Below, piece after piece: positions 34,650-46,414 of a stretch of 64,000 nt of DNA (positions are counted from its first letter, which is position 1; each line of letters begins with the position of its first letter). Source of the stretch: Periplaneta americana. Taxonomy: Eukaryota > Arthropoda > Insecta > Blattodea > Blattidae. The stretch spans positions 87,000,606 to 87,064,605 of the forward strand of contig NC_091132.1 in assembly GCF_040183065.1 (NCBI RefSeq), written 5' to 3'. The notes under the pieces are model-generated. The model was given only the letters and a program-made list of their open reading frames with translations. It was not told where the DNA came from and did not search any database. The translations under genes were made by a program, and so were the position numbers.

Positions 34650-34896
34650 TTGAGGGGCTTAGAAAAGCAGGTAAGTGACATTATTAAAAAAATATTGGTA
34701 CGTGCGTGTTGTGATAGCCCAAAAGGATGTTTCTTTGGGATAAAATCAGGTAAGTGATCACACTGTGCAGTGCTGCTATATGGCCATCGTTTCACCAAAC
34801 TAGTGTATAATATTTCATTGCATGTAGAACTTTAACTGTAATTACCTCAAAACTAGGTTTCCGTCACTTACCTGCTTTTTGTTCTAAGCCCCTCAA
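34650..34896. mobile_element. 247-bp MITE
   Basis: Left end TTGAGGGGCTTAGAAAAGC, right end complement TTGAGGGGCTTAGAACAAAA. Arms include AGCAGGTAAGTGAC and its partner GTCACTTACCTGCT, and a further internal AGGTAAGTGA. The TSD is ambiguous because the ends are AATT-like. Confidence 0.8.
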
Positions 34897-35356
34897 TTAT
34901 GACCCTGAAAAATAAACAAAAGGCAGGGTTTATAGAACTTCATTCATAACTTTAATTGGTGCAAAGAAATCAACTAAGATTTTTGGCTTAGGTGCACAAT
35001 ACCGGAGCGAACGTGTGGTAATTGCGTAGAAGACGCCAGCTGTTCACATATGTCACTTTTGAACTACTCTTATATCTCATCGGCATTACTGTTAACTCTG
35101 ATACTTCTATCTATGTTTGTTATGCATTATGTTGGTTTTTGACGGTTCAGGAATAATACAGAAGGGTTATGGCAAAGGTATCTTGGGGCAGCGGGGGCTT
35201 GTCCCCGCTATAAGCCCCGGCTGTATTGTAAATGAAATTAATATCGTCTTTGCGTGTAGAGGAAGAATTGACACACAAATATACAGGTTGATTCACGAGG
35301 ATTTACCGTCACTTATGGAGTTAATTTCCGAAGACCTTCTGAGCAAAAAAAATGTC

Positions 35357-35573
35357 GGTAATTTGCTAGGAGACGTCGTTGCATACAGACCACTTTTACA
35401 CGAAACTAAAATTTGTTTCTGCAAGATATACTAAAACTCTAAACTGACATAACCTATCCTTTTCCTTAATCTGTGACAGGTTAGGTTAGTGTTTTAGTAT
35501 ACGTTGAATTACACTAAGGTTAGGTTTAATATAAAAGTGGTCTATATGCACCGACGTCTCCTAGCGAATTACC
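35357..35573. mobile_element. MITE nested in the left arm
   Basis: Ends GGTAATTTGCTAGGAGACG and complement GGTAATTCGCTAGGAGACG, followed by AGACCACTTTTA and its partner TAAAAGTGGTCT. It is absent from the right arm of the surrounding foldback. Confidence 0.8.
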
Positions 35574-35852
35574 CCGTTTTTCTTTAGTTTTAAGGATAAA
35601 AAAAATATTACAAAGTGTCATTTCTTTAATTAGCTAGTGTTCTGAAGCTAAAAATGTGTTGTTAACTGCTTTGTACAGATTTTATTTTTCAATTTTTAAC
35701 TAAAAATTACATCAGTCTTACGAACTTATCACAACAATTGTTACAAATCATACGACTTTAGGAACTTGATCCTTTATACTTTACTTACGCATTCTAATGT
35801 ACAGTCTTACAGAATTTACAGGAGTGGCGTGATTTGTAACAATTGTGATGAT

Positions 35853-36048
35853 GTTATGTTTTATTTAACGACGCTCGCAACTGCCGAGGTTATATCAGCG
35901 CCGCCGGATGTGCCGGAATTTTGTCCCGCAGGAGTTCTTTTACATGCCAGTAAATCTACTGACATAAGCCTGTCGCATTTAAGCACACTTAAATGCCATC
36001 GACCTGGTCCGGTATCGAACCCGCAACCTTGGGCATAGAAGGCCAGCC
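35853..36048 (-). mobile_element. SINE with 12-bp TSD
   Basis: Minus strand: the head is truncated to the B-box side (CAAGGTTGCGGGTTCGATAC). The body has the GCATTTAAGTGTGCTTAAAT inverted block, and the tail reads GCGTCGTTAAATAAAACAT. A perfect 12-bp duplication AATTGTGATGAT (35841-35852 and 36049-36060) flanks it. The tail is shared with SINEs whose heads differ. Confidence 0.88.
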
Positions 36049-36378
36049 AATTGTGATGATAAATGCATAAGAAAGTGTAATTTTGTAGTTAAAAATCGAA
36101 AATAAATTCTGTACGAAGCAATTATGGAATTCACAACACATGTTTAGCTTCAGGATACTAACTAATTAAAGAAATGATACTCCTGAATAATTCATTCTTT
36201 ATCTGTAATATTATTTTACCCTTAAAACTCAAGAATAATGGTTCTACAAATAATTTCAAATTAGTGTAATTCTGAAAATATTGAGATTAGGACAAATGTT
36301 TATATGACTTTTTTGCTCAGAATGTTTTCGGAATTAAGCTCCGTAAAGGACTGTAAATCCTCGTGAATCACCCTGTTT

Positions 36379-36757
36379 ATAGATAATGTCATTTTAGTGC
36401 TCACCTTATATCAATTCGCGTCTTCATTCGTACTTTTGAATTGTCAATGTGATGTTCTGAAGTAATAAAGCACTATTAACATTAACCTATACGGATACAG
36501 TTCTTAAAATTGAAGTAGGTACACTGCACTGACGGTTCACTGATTACTGTTTACCGTTGATTTCACTCACTGCTGGTTAACTCTGTCGTGTTCAGGGAAC
36601 GTCTGCTTAAACCCTGTTGTCAATACTCTGAATTAATATCGTTGTTGATGCCATCTAGTGTGGGGTTTCTATTAATGAAGGTGTATTTATGTTGGAGATT
36701 TAGAGGTTGTTCTTTCAACTTGACTTTGTAGCGTAGTGATTAAGATGCTAAAAGCTA
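36379..36757. other. Unassigned
   Basis: Nothing recognised, apart from GGTTGTTCTTTCAA at about 36704-36718, which recurs just beyond the next element at 37739-37752. Confidence 0.4.
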
Positions 36758-36765
36758 CTAACTAC

Positions 36766-37729
36766 TAGAGATGGGTAAAAAAAAAAAGCTGGAACAGTTT
36801 ATTTGAAGCTGTTTCACAATTGAAACTGTTTCGTATCGAAACAGTTTCGTGATATAACCTGTTCCAACTGTTCCAAAGAGTGTTACACTGCTCCAGTGAT
36901 AACTTCCAACGTTCCACATGGTTCCAACAGATAAACAGTTCATTTTCTAAACAGTTTTCCTCTTCTTTGTTGTCTGCAACGGCCATGTGTAGCGCTGTCA
37001 TTGACCTCCAATCGAAAGTAGATATAATACACACTCTACTATATACAGTCACGAAGGTTGAGTTTTGAGGGTGCTAGAAACAATAGACTGTGACGGTACT
37101 ATTTTGCATTGCCTGTAATGAGGCGATATTAGCGATCCTAGTGGTGAGCAACTATCTAATGTTTGCATATTTACTACGTATTGAGCTTCGCGACTGTATA
37201 TACTAGACTGTGTATAATATCCATGTTCCACACGACCTTCGTGCAACAGTAGCCTATGTAGGATCGCACAATTTAATTGTACGAATCAAATTCCCTAATA
37301 AATCTCCTAATTATTAGCTTCCATTGATGGAGAATATGTTCATGGTGCCCTAACATAGTGTTAATTTTTAATATACCGCGAAAAATTTCATCGGCTAATG
37401 TCATCGTTATTAAATTCTCCTAGGGTTATATGCGTTATTTTTACTAAAATCGATTTATTTTGAATTGTTATTTACTGTACCCTTAATAGTAACCTACGAA
37501 GACTATCTTTCGTTGTCATACTACACTGAACAGGTGATTTAAAGACGATTCAAGGGCTTTGAAACATGTTCCCCCCGAAGCAGATGAGAGGTTGGAACAC
37601 TTGGCACTGATGTTGTAAATATATTCTTATGAAATTGTTTCTTTGAAACTGTTATTTAGGAACAGCTTCGTTCATGAAACAGTTACAGTCGAAACTGTTT
37701 CTCAAAAAGAACAGTTTATCCCATCTCTA
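36766..37729. mobile_element. Non-autonomous hAT-type element
   Basis: Ends TAGAGATGGGTAAA and complement TAGAGATGGGATAAAC. An 8-bp duplication with one mismatch flanks it (CTAACTAC 36758-36765; CTAACTTC 37730-37737). Subterminal regions are packed with GAAACTGTTTC palindromes and GGAACAG/CTGTTCC words, which look like repeated transposase-binding sites. No transposase is recognisable inside; the minus-strand frames there lack domains. Confidence 0.8.
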
Positions 37730-37737
37730 CTAACTTC

Positions 37738-38281
37738 TAGGTTGTTCTTTCAATTGTCTGCTATCGATGTATCGAGATACGCTGCTTAATTATTATTCCC
37801 CACAGGGAAATCACGCCGTCTTTGCTGCGGGAAATGGCGCCGCATCATTTTGTGCCGCGACAACGATGATGCCCATACTGATGTTCTGGATCAGTAAACA
37901 AGCTGGAACGTAAAGTATCAACCATTGTCACACATCTGCTATGACATGGATGCACATCAACATACGGACAAGGGGGGGGGGGTGACAAGACTTACGGATC
38001 TTACTGTAGGTTAAATATAAGTAATGTGTGAAATAAGTAACATTGTGAGTGATATGAGTTACAAAATAGATAAGATATTACAGAGAGAAGAGGAGGAGAA
38101 AGAGACGAGGAGAGCAGGAGGAGAAGAGAAGAGAACAGAAGTGTAATTTCATTTTTTATTTCCGAGTAAATTCGCCGCTCCGATATTGTGCACTTGTTCC
38201 AGACTTTTTTTGCTTCAGGTTCTGAGTGAATTGTTATTTTTGACATGGCAATACAAGTAAATGGCTTCCAGTAAGTGGAAT
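37738..38281. other. Unassigned, with a polypurine tract
   Basis: 38078-38140 is an almost pure purine run (GAGGAGGAGAAAGAGACGAG type). A G10 run at about 37972-37981 may be a sequencing slip. No gene recognised. Confidence 0.5.
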
Positions 38282-38655
38282 GTACTATAAACAAGAACAT
38301 GAGATGCTGCCAGAAAGTCAAAAGCAGGATAGCAATAAAAAAAAGCTCTTAATAGAAAAAGAAAGAGCTTCTTCTGCGAACCTCTGAGAAAGAACCAAGG
38401 ATGTGACTAGTGAAGTGCTTTGTGTGGAGTGTCGCATTGCACAGGGCAGAAACCTGGACATTAAAACGAAGTAAAGAGAAACGATTAGAAGCATTTGAAA
38501 TGTGGATATGGAGAAGAATGGAGCGTGCGTAAGACTGGGTGAAGAAAGAATAATGCTGAAACTGATTAGGAATAGAAAAAAGGAATTGGTTGAGTCACTG
38601 GCTAAGAAAAAACTGCCTACTGAGAAGGATGTATTGCAAGGAACGGTGAACAACT
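38282..38655 (+). mobile_element. LINE-B fragment (RTE-like reverse-transcriptase C-terminus)
   Basis: With frame breaks it encodes VKCFVWSVALHRAETWTLK, then KRLEAFEMWIWRRMER, and an LPTEKDVLQGTVN-like end. This is the region after the polymerase palm in RTE-like LINEs. The same family is at 54215-55300. It is cut off at about 38655, where a tRNA-like SINE begins. Confidence 0.75.
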
Positions 38656-38659
38656 AAAA

Positions 38660-38812
38660 AATTGTGACGGTGTCGTGTAGCTCAGTCAGTACAGTATCCG
38701 TGCGCTAAACGAAGGGTCCCGGGCCCGATACCCTGCCCCGGAACAATTTTTCCTTGAAATTATTCAAACCTGCTTTACAGGAAGCTACTGCCTGAAAGTC
38801 AGATTTGCATAA
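38660..38812 (+). mobile_element. tRNA-like SINE unit, copy 1
   Basis: A box TAGCTCAGTCAGTACAG, B-box-like GGGCCCGATACCC, then the flank CAATTTTTCCTTGAAATTATTC and a 3' body CTTTACAGGAAGCTACTG. A near-duplicate follows at 38880-39060. The head is too degenerate for a tRNA. Confidence 0.65.
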
Positions 38813-38879
38813 TACATTCGTTACTGAAGTACGTTAACAGGAAGCCACAATTTAAGTTACATAGTATTTGCTTGCACTC

Positions 38880-39060
38880 AAAGTTGGGTTCTGGCGTCTT
38901 GTCAGTCCCATTTGAGTTGTGTCGATATAAAGGAAAAACTGTGACGGTGTCGTGTATAGTTCCTGGGGTAGCTCAGTCGGTAGAGCATTCGTGCGCTAAG
39001 CGAAGGGTCCCGGGATCGATACCCGGCCCCGGAACAATTTTTCCTTGAAATTATTCACAC
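38880..39060 (+). mobile_element. tRNA-like SINE unit, copy 2
   Basis: The tRNA-like core at 38963-39035 has A box TAGCTCAGTCGG, a clean anticodon stem (TTCGT/GCGAA) and T stem CCGGG/CCCGG with B box GGGATCGATACCC. Position 33 is C rather than T, the acceptor has mismatches, and the core is flanked by the inverted GGAAAAACTG / CAATTTTTCC pair seen in other copies. I therefore call it a SINE head rather than a tRNA gene. Confidence 0.65.
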
Positions 39061-39222
39061 ATACACGGTATGCTGGAAATAAATGTTTCGATACAGAGAT
39101 TCAATATTTTACAGCATAACAAGCCTTTTTCTTTGTACTTTGTCCAATGAAGAAGTAGTAGAGAAAAATAGTCATAAAATAAAAACTTGAACCTCAAACT
39201 TAAAAAAAAAAAAAAAAAAATT

Positions 39223-39447
39223 ATATTTGCGGAAATCATTTGTAAACATTTGCATGTGGTATAATTATTATTATTTTATGTTGAGTTTATACACTGGAAA
39301 GAATGGGTATCTAAATATTTGCGGAAAACATTTGTAAGCAATTACATCTGATATAATTATTATTATTTTATGCTGAGTTTATGAACTGGAAAGAATCGGT
39401 CTCTAAATATTTGCGGAAAACATTTGTAAGCAATTGCATCTGGTACA

Positions 39448-39505
<58 letters not shown>

Positions 39506-39581
39506 GCTGAGTTTATACACTGGAAAGAAGCGGTCTCTAAATATTTGCGGAAAACATTTGTAAGCAATTGCATCTGGTACA

Positions 39582-39639
<58 letters not shown>

Positions 39640-39715
39640 GCTGAGTTTATACACTGGAAAGAAGCGGTCTCTAAATATTTGCGGAAAACATTTGTAAGCA
39701 ATTACATCTGGTACA

Positions 39716-39770
<55 letters not shown>

Positions 39771-39846
39771 GCTGAGTTTATACACTGGAAAGAAGCGGTC
39801 TCTAAATATTTGCGGAAAACATTTGTAAGCAATTGCATCTGGTACA

Positions 39847-39904
<58 letters not shown>

Positions 39905-39980
39905 GCTGAGTTTATACACTGGAAAGAAGCGGTCTCTAAATATTTGCGGAAAACATTTGTAAGCAATTGCATCTGGTACA

Positions 39981-40035
<55 letters not shown>

Positions 40036-40111
40036 GCTGAGTTTATACACTGGAAAGAAGCGGTCTCTAAATATTTGCGGAAAACATTTGTAAGCAATTG
40101 CATCTGGTACA

Positions 40112-40178
<67 letters not shown>

Positions 40179-40254
40179 GCTGAGTTTATACACTGGAAAG
40201 AAGCGGTCTCTAAATATTTGCGGAAAACATTTGTAAGCAATTACATCTGGTACA

Positions 40255-40315
<61 letters not shown>

Positions 40316-41341
40316 GCTGAGTTTATACACTGGAAAGAAGCGGTCTCTAAATATTTGCGGAAAACATTTGTAAGCAATTGCATCTGGTACAATTATTATT
40401 ATTATTATATGCTGAGTTTATACACTGGAAAGAAGCGGTCTCTAAATATTTGCGGAAAACATTTGTAAGCAATTGCATCTGGTACAATTATTATTATTTT
40501 ATGCTGAGTTTATACACTGGAAAGAAGCGGTCTCTAAATATTTGCGGAAAACATTTGTAAGCAATTGCATCTGGTACAATTATTATTATTATTATTATAT
40601 GCTGAGTTTATACACTGGAAAGAAGCGGTCTCTAAATATTTGCGGAAAACATTTGTAAGCAATTGCATCTGGTACAATTATTATTATTATTATATGCTGA
40701 GTTTATACACTGGAAAGAAGCGGTCTCTAAATATTTGCGGAAAACATTTGTAAGCAATTGCATCTGGTACAATTATTATTATTATTATTATATGCTGAGT
40801 TTATACACTGGAAAGAAGCGGTCTCTAAATATTTGCGGAAAACATTTGTAAGCAATTGCATCTGGTACAATTATTATTATTATTATATGCTGAGTTTATA
40901 CACTGGAAAGAAGCGGTCTCTAAATATTTGCGGAAAACATTTGTAAGCAATTGCATCTGGTACAATTATTATTATTTTATGCTGAGTTTATACACTGGAA
41001 AGAAGCGGTCTCTAAATATTTGCGGAAAACATTTGTAAGCAATTGCATCTGGTACAATTATTATTATTATTATATGCTGAGTTTATACACTGGAAAGAAG
41101 CGGTCTCTAAATATTTGCGGAAAACATTTGTAAGCAATTGCATCTGGTACAATTATTATTATTTTATGCTGAGTTTATACACTGGAAAGAAGCGGTCTCT
41201 AAATATTTGCGGAAAACATTTGTAAGCAATTGCATCTGGTACAATTATTATTATTATTATTATATGCTGAGTTTATACACTGGAAAGAAGCGGTCTCTAA
41301 ATATTTGCGGAAAACATTTGTAAGCAATTACATCTGGTACA

Positions 41342-41396
<55 letters not shown>

Positions 41397-42143
41397 GCTG
41401 AGTTTATACACTGGAAAGAAGCGGTCTCTAAATATTTGCGGAAAACATTTGTAAGCAATTGCATCTGGTACAATTATTATTATTATTATTATTATATGCT
41501 GAGTTTATACACTGGAAAGAAGCGGTCTCTAAATATTTGCGGAAAACATTTGTAAGCAATTGCATCTGGTACAATTATTATTATTATTATATGCTGAGTT
41601 TATACACTGGAAAGAAGCGGTCTCTAAATATTTGCGGAAAATATTTGTAAGCAATTGCATCTGGTACAATTATTATTATTTTATGCTGAGTTTATACACT
41701 GGAAAGAAGCGGTCTCTAAATATTTGCGGAAAACATTTGTAAGCAATTGCATCTGGTACAATTATTATTATTATTATATGCTGAGTTTATACACTGGAAA
41801 GAAGCGGTCTCTAAATATTTGCGGAAAACATTTGTAAGCAATTGCATCTGGTACAATTATTATTATTTTATGCTGAGTTTATACACTGGAAAGAAGCGGT
41901 CTCTAAATATTTGCGGAAAACATTTGTAAGCAATTGCATCTGGTACAATTATTATTATTATTATTATTATATGCTGAGTTTATACACTGGAAAGAAGCGG
42001 TCTCTAAATATTTGCGGAAAACATTTGTAAGCAATTGCATCTGGTACAATTATTATTATTATTATATGCTGAGTTTATACACTGGAAAGAAGCGGTCTCT
42101 AAATATTTGCGGAAAACATTTGTAAGCATTTGCATCTGGTACA

Positions 42144-42198
<55 letters not shown>

Positions 42199-42559
42199 GC
42201 TGAGTTTATACACTGGAAAGAAGCGGTCTCTAAATATTTGCGGAAAACATTTGTAAGCAATTGCATCTGGTACAATTATTATTATTATTATATGCTGAGT
42301 TTATACACTGGAAAGAAGCGGTCTCTAAATATTTGCGGAAAACATTTGTAAGCAATTGCATCTGGTACAATTATTATTATTATTATATGCTGAGTTTATA
42401 CACTGGAAAGAAGCGGTCTCTAAATATTTGCGGAAAACATTTGTAAGCAATTGCATCTGGTACAATTATTATTATTATTATATGCTGAGTTTATACACTG
42501 GAAAGAAGCGGTCTCTAAATATTTGCGGAAAACATTTGTAAGCAATTGCATCTGGTACA

Positions 42560-42605
<46 letters not shown>

Positions 42606-42681
42606 GCTGAGTTTATACACTGGAAAGAAGCGGTCTCTAAATATTTGCGGAAAACATTTGTAAGCAATTGCATCTGGTACA

Positions 42682-42739
<58 letters not shown>

Positions 42740-43364
42740 GCTGAGTTTAGACACTGGAAAGAATCGGTCTCTAAATATTTGCGGAAAACATTTGTAAGCA
42801 ATTGCATTTGGTACAATTATTATGATTTTATGCTGAGTTTATACAATGGAAAGAATCGGTCTCTAAATATTTGCGGAAAACATTTGTAAGCAATTGCATA
42901 TGGTACAATTATTATTACTTTTTGCTGAGTTTATACACTGGAAAGAAGCGGTCTCTAAATATTTGCGGAAAACATTTGTAAGCAACTGCATCTGGTACAA
43001 TTATTATTATTTTGTGCTGAGTTTATACACTGGAAAGAATCTGTCTCTAAATATTTGCGGAAAACATTTGTAAGCAATTGAATCTGGTACAATTATTATT
43101 ATTTTGTGCTGAATTTATACAATGCAAAGAATCGGTCTCTAAATATTTGCGGAAAATATTTGTAAGCAGTTGCATCTGATACAATTATTATTAATTTATA
43201 CACTCGTACACTGGAAAGAATGGGTATCTAAATATTTGCGGAAAACATTTGTAAGCAATTGCATCTGATATAATTATTATTATTTTATGCTGAGTTTATG
43301 AACTGGAAAGAATCGGTCTCTAAATATTTGCGGAAAACATTTGTAAGCAATTGCATCTGGTACA

Positions 43365-43422
<58 letters not shown>

Positions 43423-43498
43423 GCTGAGTTAATACACTGGAAAGAAGCGGTCTCTAAATATTTGCGGAAAACATTTGTAAGCAATTGCATCTGGTACA

Positions 43499-43549
<51 letters not shown>

Positions 43550-43629
43550 TTATGCTGAGTTTATACACTGAAAAGAAGCGGTCTCTAAATATTTGCGGAA
43601 AACATTTGTAAGCAATTGCATCTGGTACA

Positions 43630-43678
<49 letters not shown>

Positions 43679-44087
43679 GCTGAATTTATACACTGGAAAG
43701 AAGCGGTCTCTAAATATTTGCGGAAAACATTTGTAAGCAATTGCATCTGGTACAATTATTATTATTTTATGCTGAGTTTATACACTGGAAAGAATCGGTC
43801 TCTAAATATTTGCGGAAAACATTTGTAAGCAATTGCATCTGGTACAATTATTATTATTTTATGCTGAGTTTATACACTGGAAAGAAGCGGTCTCTAAATA
43901 TTTGCGGAAAACATTTGTAAGCAATTGCATCTGGTACAATTATTATTATTATTATATGCTGAGTTTATACACTGGAAAGAAGCGGTCTCTTAATATTTGC
44001 GGAAAACATTTGTAAGCAAGTGCATCTGGTACAATTATTATTATTTTATGCTAAGTTTATACACTGAGTTTATACGTATCTAAATGT
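39223..44087. repeat. 4.9-kb minisatellite: conserved core plus variable (TTA)n
   Basis: About 46 units. Each has a conserved core (ATGCTGAGTTTATACACTGG ... GCGGTCTCTAAATATTTGCG ... ACATTTGTAAGCAATTGCAT ... CTGGTACAATT) followed by a (TTA)n tract of about 2 to 21 repeats. Unit lengths cluster at 92, 95, 98 and 101 bp, with long ones of 122-149. The edge units and those around 42800-43340 are the most diverged. Overlapping 60-90-codon reading frames throughout are by-products of the repeat and are not genes. Confidence 0.97.
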
Positions 44088-44626
44088 AAAAATGTTCTTC
44101 TGCGTTACATAGCAATATTTATTTTATGGATGCAATGTACAAGAATACGTGTGTCTACTAGCCAATAAACTAAAGCGCTTTAATACCTTGTTTTACGTGC
44201 ACCTAGTTTCAGACCATTTGCAGAAGAAGAGTGGGTGTGTGTATACAAATATTACTTTCTTATACTGTTGCTTACGTTTTTGGTTAATTTTTATTACCCG
44301 CACTTGAGCTGCTATAAATAAGGATTTCGCAACGGGAATAACTTTTCAATGAACTAAACCTGACCTTACGTCCTCTGTGGTAGACTCTTAATACGAGCTC
44401 CGTTTCCTTTTCAGGACAGCATAAAATCATAACAATGAGAGGATTGTAAACTAAGAGGACATTACGAAGATTTCGTGTGCTCACACCTGTTGAATATTTA
44501 ATATGTTACAAGTACACTGTTCACTCTTCTCTAGTAAACTTACTATGAGTTATTTCATTTCTACAGTCTTATTAATTTTACGATTATTAATTTTATCATA
44601 CCAGACATGTATTAGCCACTGACGTA
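44088..44626. other. Unassigned
   Basis: No gene recognised; one 66-codon minus frame (44284-44484) has no motif. Confidence 0.45.
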
Positions 44627-44812
44627 GCTCTAGCGACAGACACGTTTGCCGAAGTTGCGATTAGGCGTGGGTTGGATTCCCGCTTCAGCTGACTAATTGG
44701 GTTTTTTCTCCAGGTAATCTATGGCGAATCCTCGGCTTCATCTCGCCAAAGACCATCTTTCTGTAGCCAATTTCAACGACACTAAATCACCTAGTAGTTG
44801 ATACAGACATAC
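44627..44812 (+). mobile_element. SINE, tRNA-like head plus shared tail
   Basis: Plus strand: A-box-like GTAGCTCTAGCGACAG, B box GGGTTGGATTCCC, body AGGTAATCTATGGCGAATCC (nearly identical to the SINE at 32955), and a tail CAACGACACTAAATCACC that is a diverged form of the shared tail. It runs into CATA repeats. Confidence 0.7.
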
Positions 44813-44870
44813 ACACATACATAACATACAATTACATACATAACATTACATGCATAATATTACATACATA

Positions 44871-45419
44871 CATACAGTAGTAGTAGTAGGGTTTAAGAAG
44901 GGCGCGTCAGCTACTATGGCTATTTGCGCCCTTATCTAAAATTCTTAATGTAACAAATACATAAATAATATAATAATCAGAGTGCTAAAAGAACTAAAAA
45001 GCGTTGTCACGATAAAACGAGGCACACAAATGCAGTATACATAAGGTGATTTCTACAGATTCATAAAAGTGAGCAATTCTACCACACTAGGTGGTATTCA
45101 AGACGAACAAATAAAACAATAAAACTAAGGCCACCAGAGATAACTTGTCAATCTTATTTTAAAACCATAAAATTTTATAAAATATTCGGATGTATAAAGT
45201 CCGAAATGTCAACAATGTAAAATCAAATATAAAACAACAAATGTAACCTCCGGATGAAAAGGGTCCGGAGGATGAGTAAAACGGATCAATAAAAAACTAA
45301 ATCACCTTATCCAAACCTGTGTTTGATAAAAATCTCAGAACTGCATTTGCACAATTAAAATCATTTCCAAGAGCGTCACGTAATGTCGGCCGAATTCCAT
45401 ACTGCCTCCGTGCATGGTC
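44871..45419 (-). mobile_element. 5'-truncated LINE-I copy
   Basis: Minus strand: starts within RRQYGIRPTLRDALGNDFN, reaches the LDKVI stop, then the 3' UTR and the terminal GGGCGC/GCGCCC hairpin, ending in a (CTA)n tail at about 44876-44889. ATTACATACATA on both sides (44859-44870, 45420-45431) could be the TSD, but lies in CATA microsatellite so this is ambiguous. Confidence 0.88.
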
Positions 45420-45520
45420 ATTACATACATATATACATACATACATACATACATATATACATACATACATACATACATACATACATACATACATACATAC
45501 ATACATACATACATACATAA
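45420..45520. repeat. (CATA)n microsatellite
   Basis: About 100 bp of CATA tetramers with a few ATATA interruptions, at the 5' truncation point of the LINE-I copy. Confidence 0.95.
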
Positions 45521-45611
45521 AGTAAAGTAAATCCGTGGCGCTACAGTCCATGAAGGGCCAAGATCAACCAGCCGGCTGCTGACCTCTCGTCCACATGCCG
45601 AAGCAAAGTAA
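45521..45611 (-). mobile_element. 3' fragment of the 2.2-kb SINE family
   Basis: On the minus strand it contains GCTTCGGCATGTGGACGAGA, CAGCAGCCGGCTGG and GGCCCTTCATGGACTGTAGC, matching 2440-2524. The (CATA)n tract may be its expanded tail. Confidence 0.75.
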
Positions 45612-46362
45612 TCAAGACTGACAACATGAATAAATTTTAAGTCTTATCAATCTTCATATGGAGTTGCAGAACTGTTGGCTCTGTAGACAAAGATCGTTTT
45701 ATTTTAACATATTTTATGATAACAAAAAGAAAAGAGAATCAAATATTTCTGTAATAGCAATAGAATGAAAATAATTCAAAGTTACTAGAACAGACTGTAC
45801 AGTGGACAGCTTTCGAGCTACTGAATGCACATATGGCATTCAACAGAAAGTAACTGAACGATTCTCCTGAGGCAGTGATTTTTCGTGTCCAGTCTCCCAT
45901 CAATGCTTCCTAGAAGACTCTAAGCGACCTACAGAGGAGATTTGACCTGACCCGATCGACCCAACCTATGACTTCCTTCATTACAACGTCACGAGCCCTG
46001 TAACGTGGATAAAGGTTGTCAATTCAAGACGTAAGAATAAACCCTATCACTAGCTTGTTTATGTACTCAAGGAAGTTGAACGGCGAAGTCACTTTCCACA
46101 GATGTTACATTGTATAGAATTCCGTGTGTAGAAACCGAAGACTTGAATGAGGTAAATAAAAATAAACGTGACTGTCAATTGGGACAATGCAAAGTATTAG
46201 ATAATACGTATACCACAATGAATGTCATTTGTAATGGGCAGCATAGTTTTAAAGCAAAGAAATGATTGTGATTTATTTCAGCCGTGTAATGCTTGTGCAT
46301 GGAATCTACATGCATCTTATACAAACCCATAACAAATAGGTTTAGGCCTAGTTTTCATTAGT
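45612..46362. other. Unassigned
   Basis: No gene recognised. The last bases (TTCATTAGTAGAGTTAGCAG) contain the target site of the LINE-A insertion that follows. Confidence 0.45.
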
Positions 46363-46414
46363 AGAGTTAGCAGCACTATCACCTTTACTTTTTAACTTTG
46401 CTCTAGAGTATGCC

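Larger units (their letters stand above)
35282..36378. mobile_element. Large foldback (Tc1/mariner-like ends) with nested insertions
   Basis: Ends CAGGTTGATTCACGAGGAT and complement ATCCTCGTGAATCACCCTG, with TA/TT context outside. Arms pair through TTCCGAAGACCTTCTGAGCA with TGCTCAGAATGTTTTCGGAA, AATTTTTAACTA with TAGTTAAAAATCG, and ATTTGTAACAATTGTGATGA at the centre. The left arm contains a MITE (35357-35573), and the centre contains a SINE (35853-36048). No transposase seen. Confidence 0.8.

Noticed and set aside
35117..35434. 105-codon frame as a gene
   Set aside because: Its second half lies in the inverted arm of a foldback and a nested MITE, so the frame is incidental.
38963..39035. Possible genuine tRNA gene
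   Set aside because: Good A and B boxes and stems, but C at position 33, acceptor mismatches and a near-copy 290 bp upstream embedded in the same flanks indicate a SINE head.
39381..44015. Dozens of overlapping 60-90-codon frames with Leu or Tyr runs
   Set aside because: They are produced by the minisatellite and its TTA tract; every unit gives the same frame and none has a domain.
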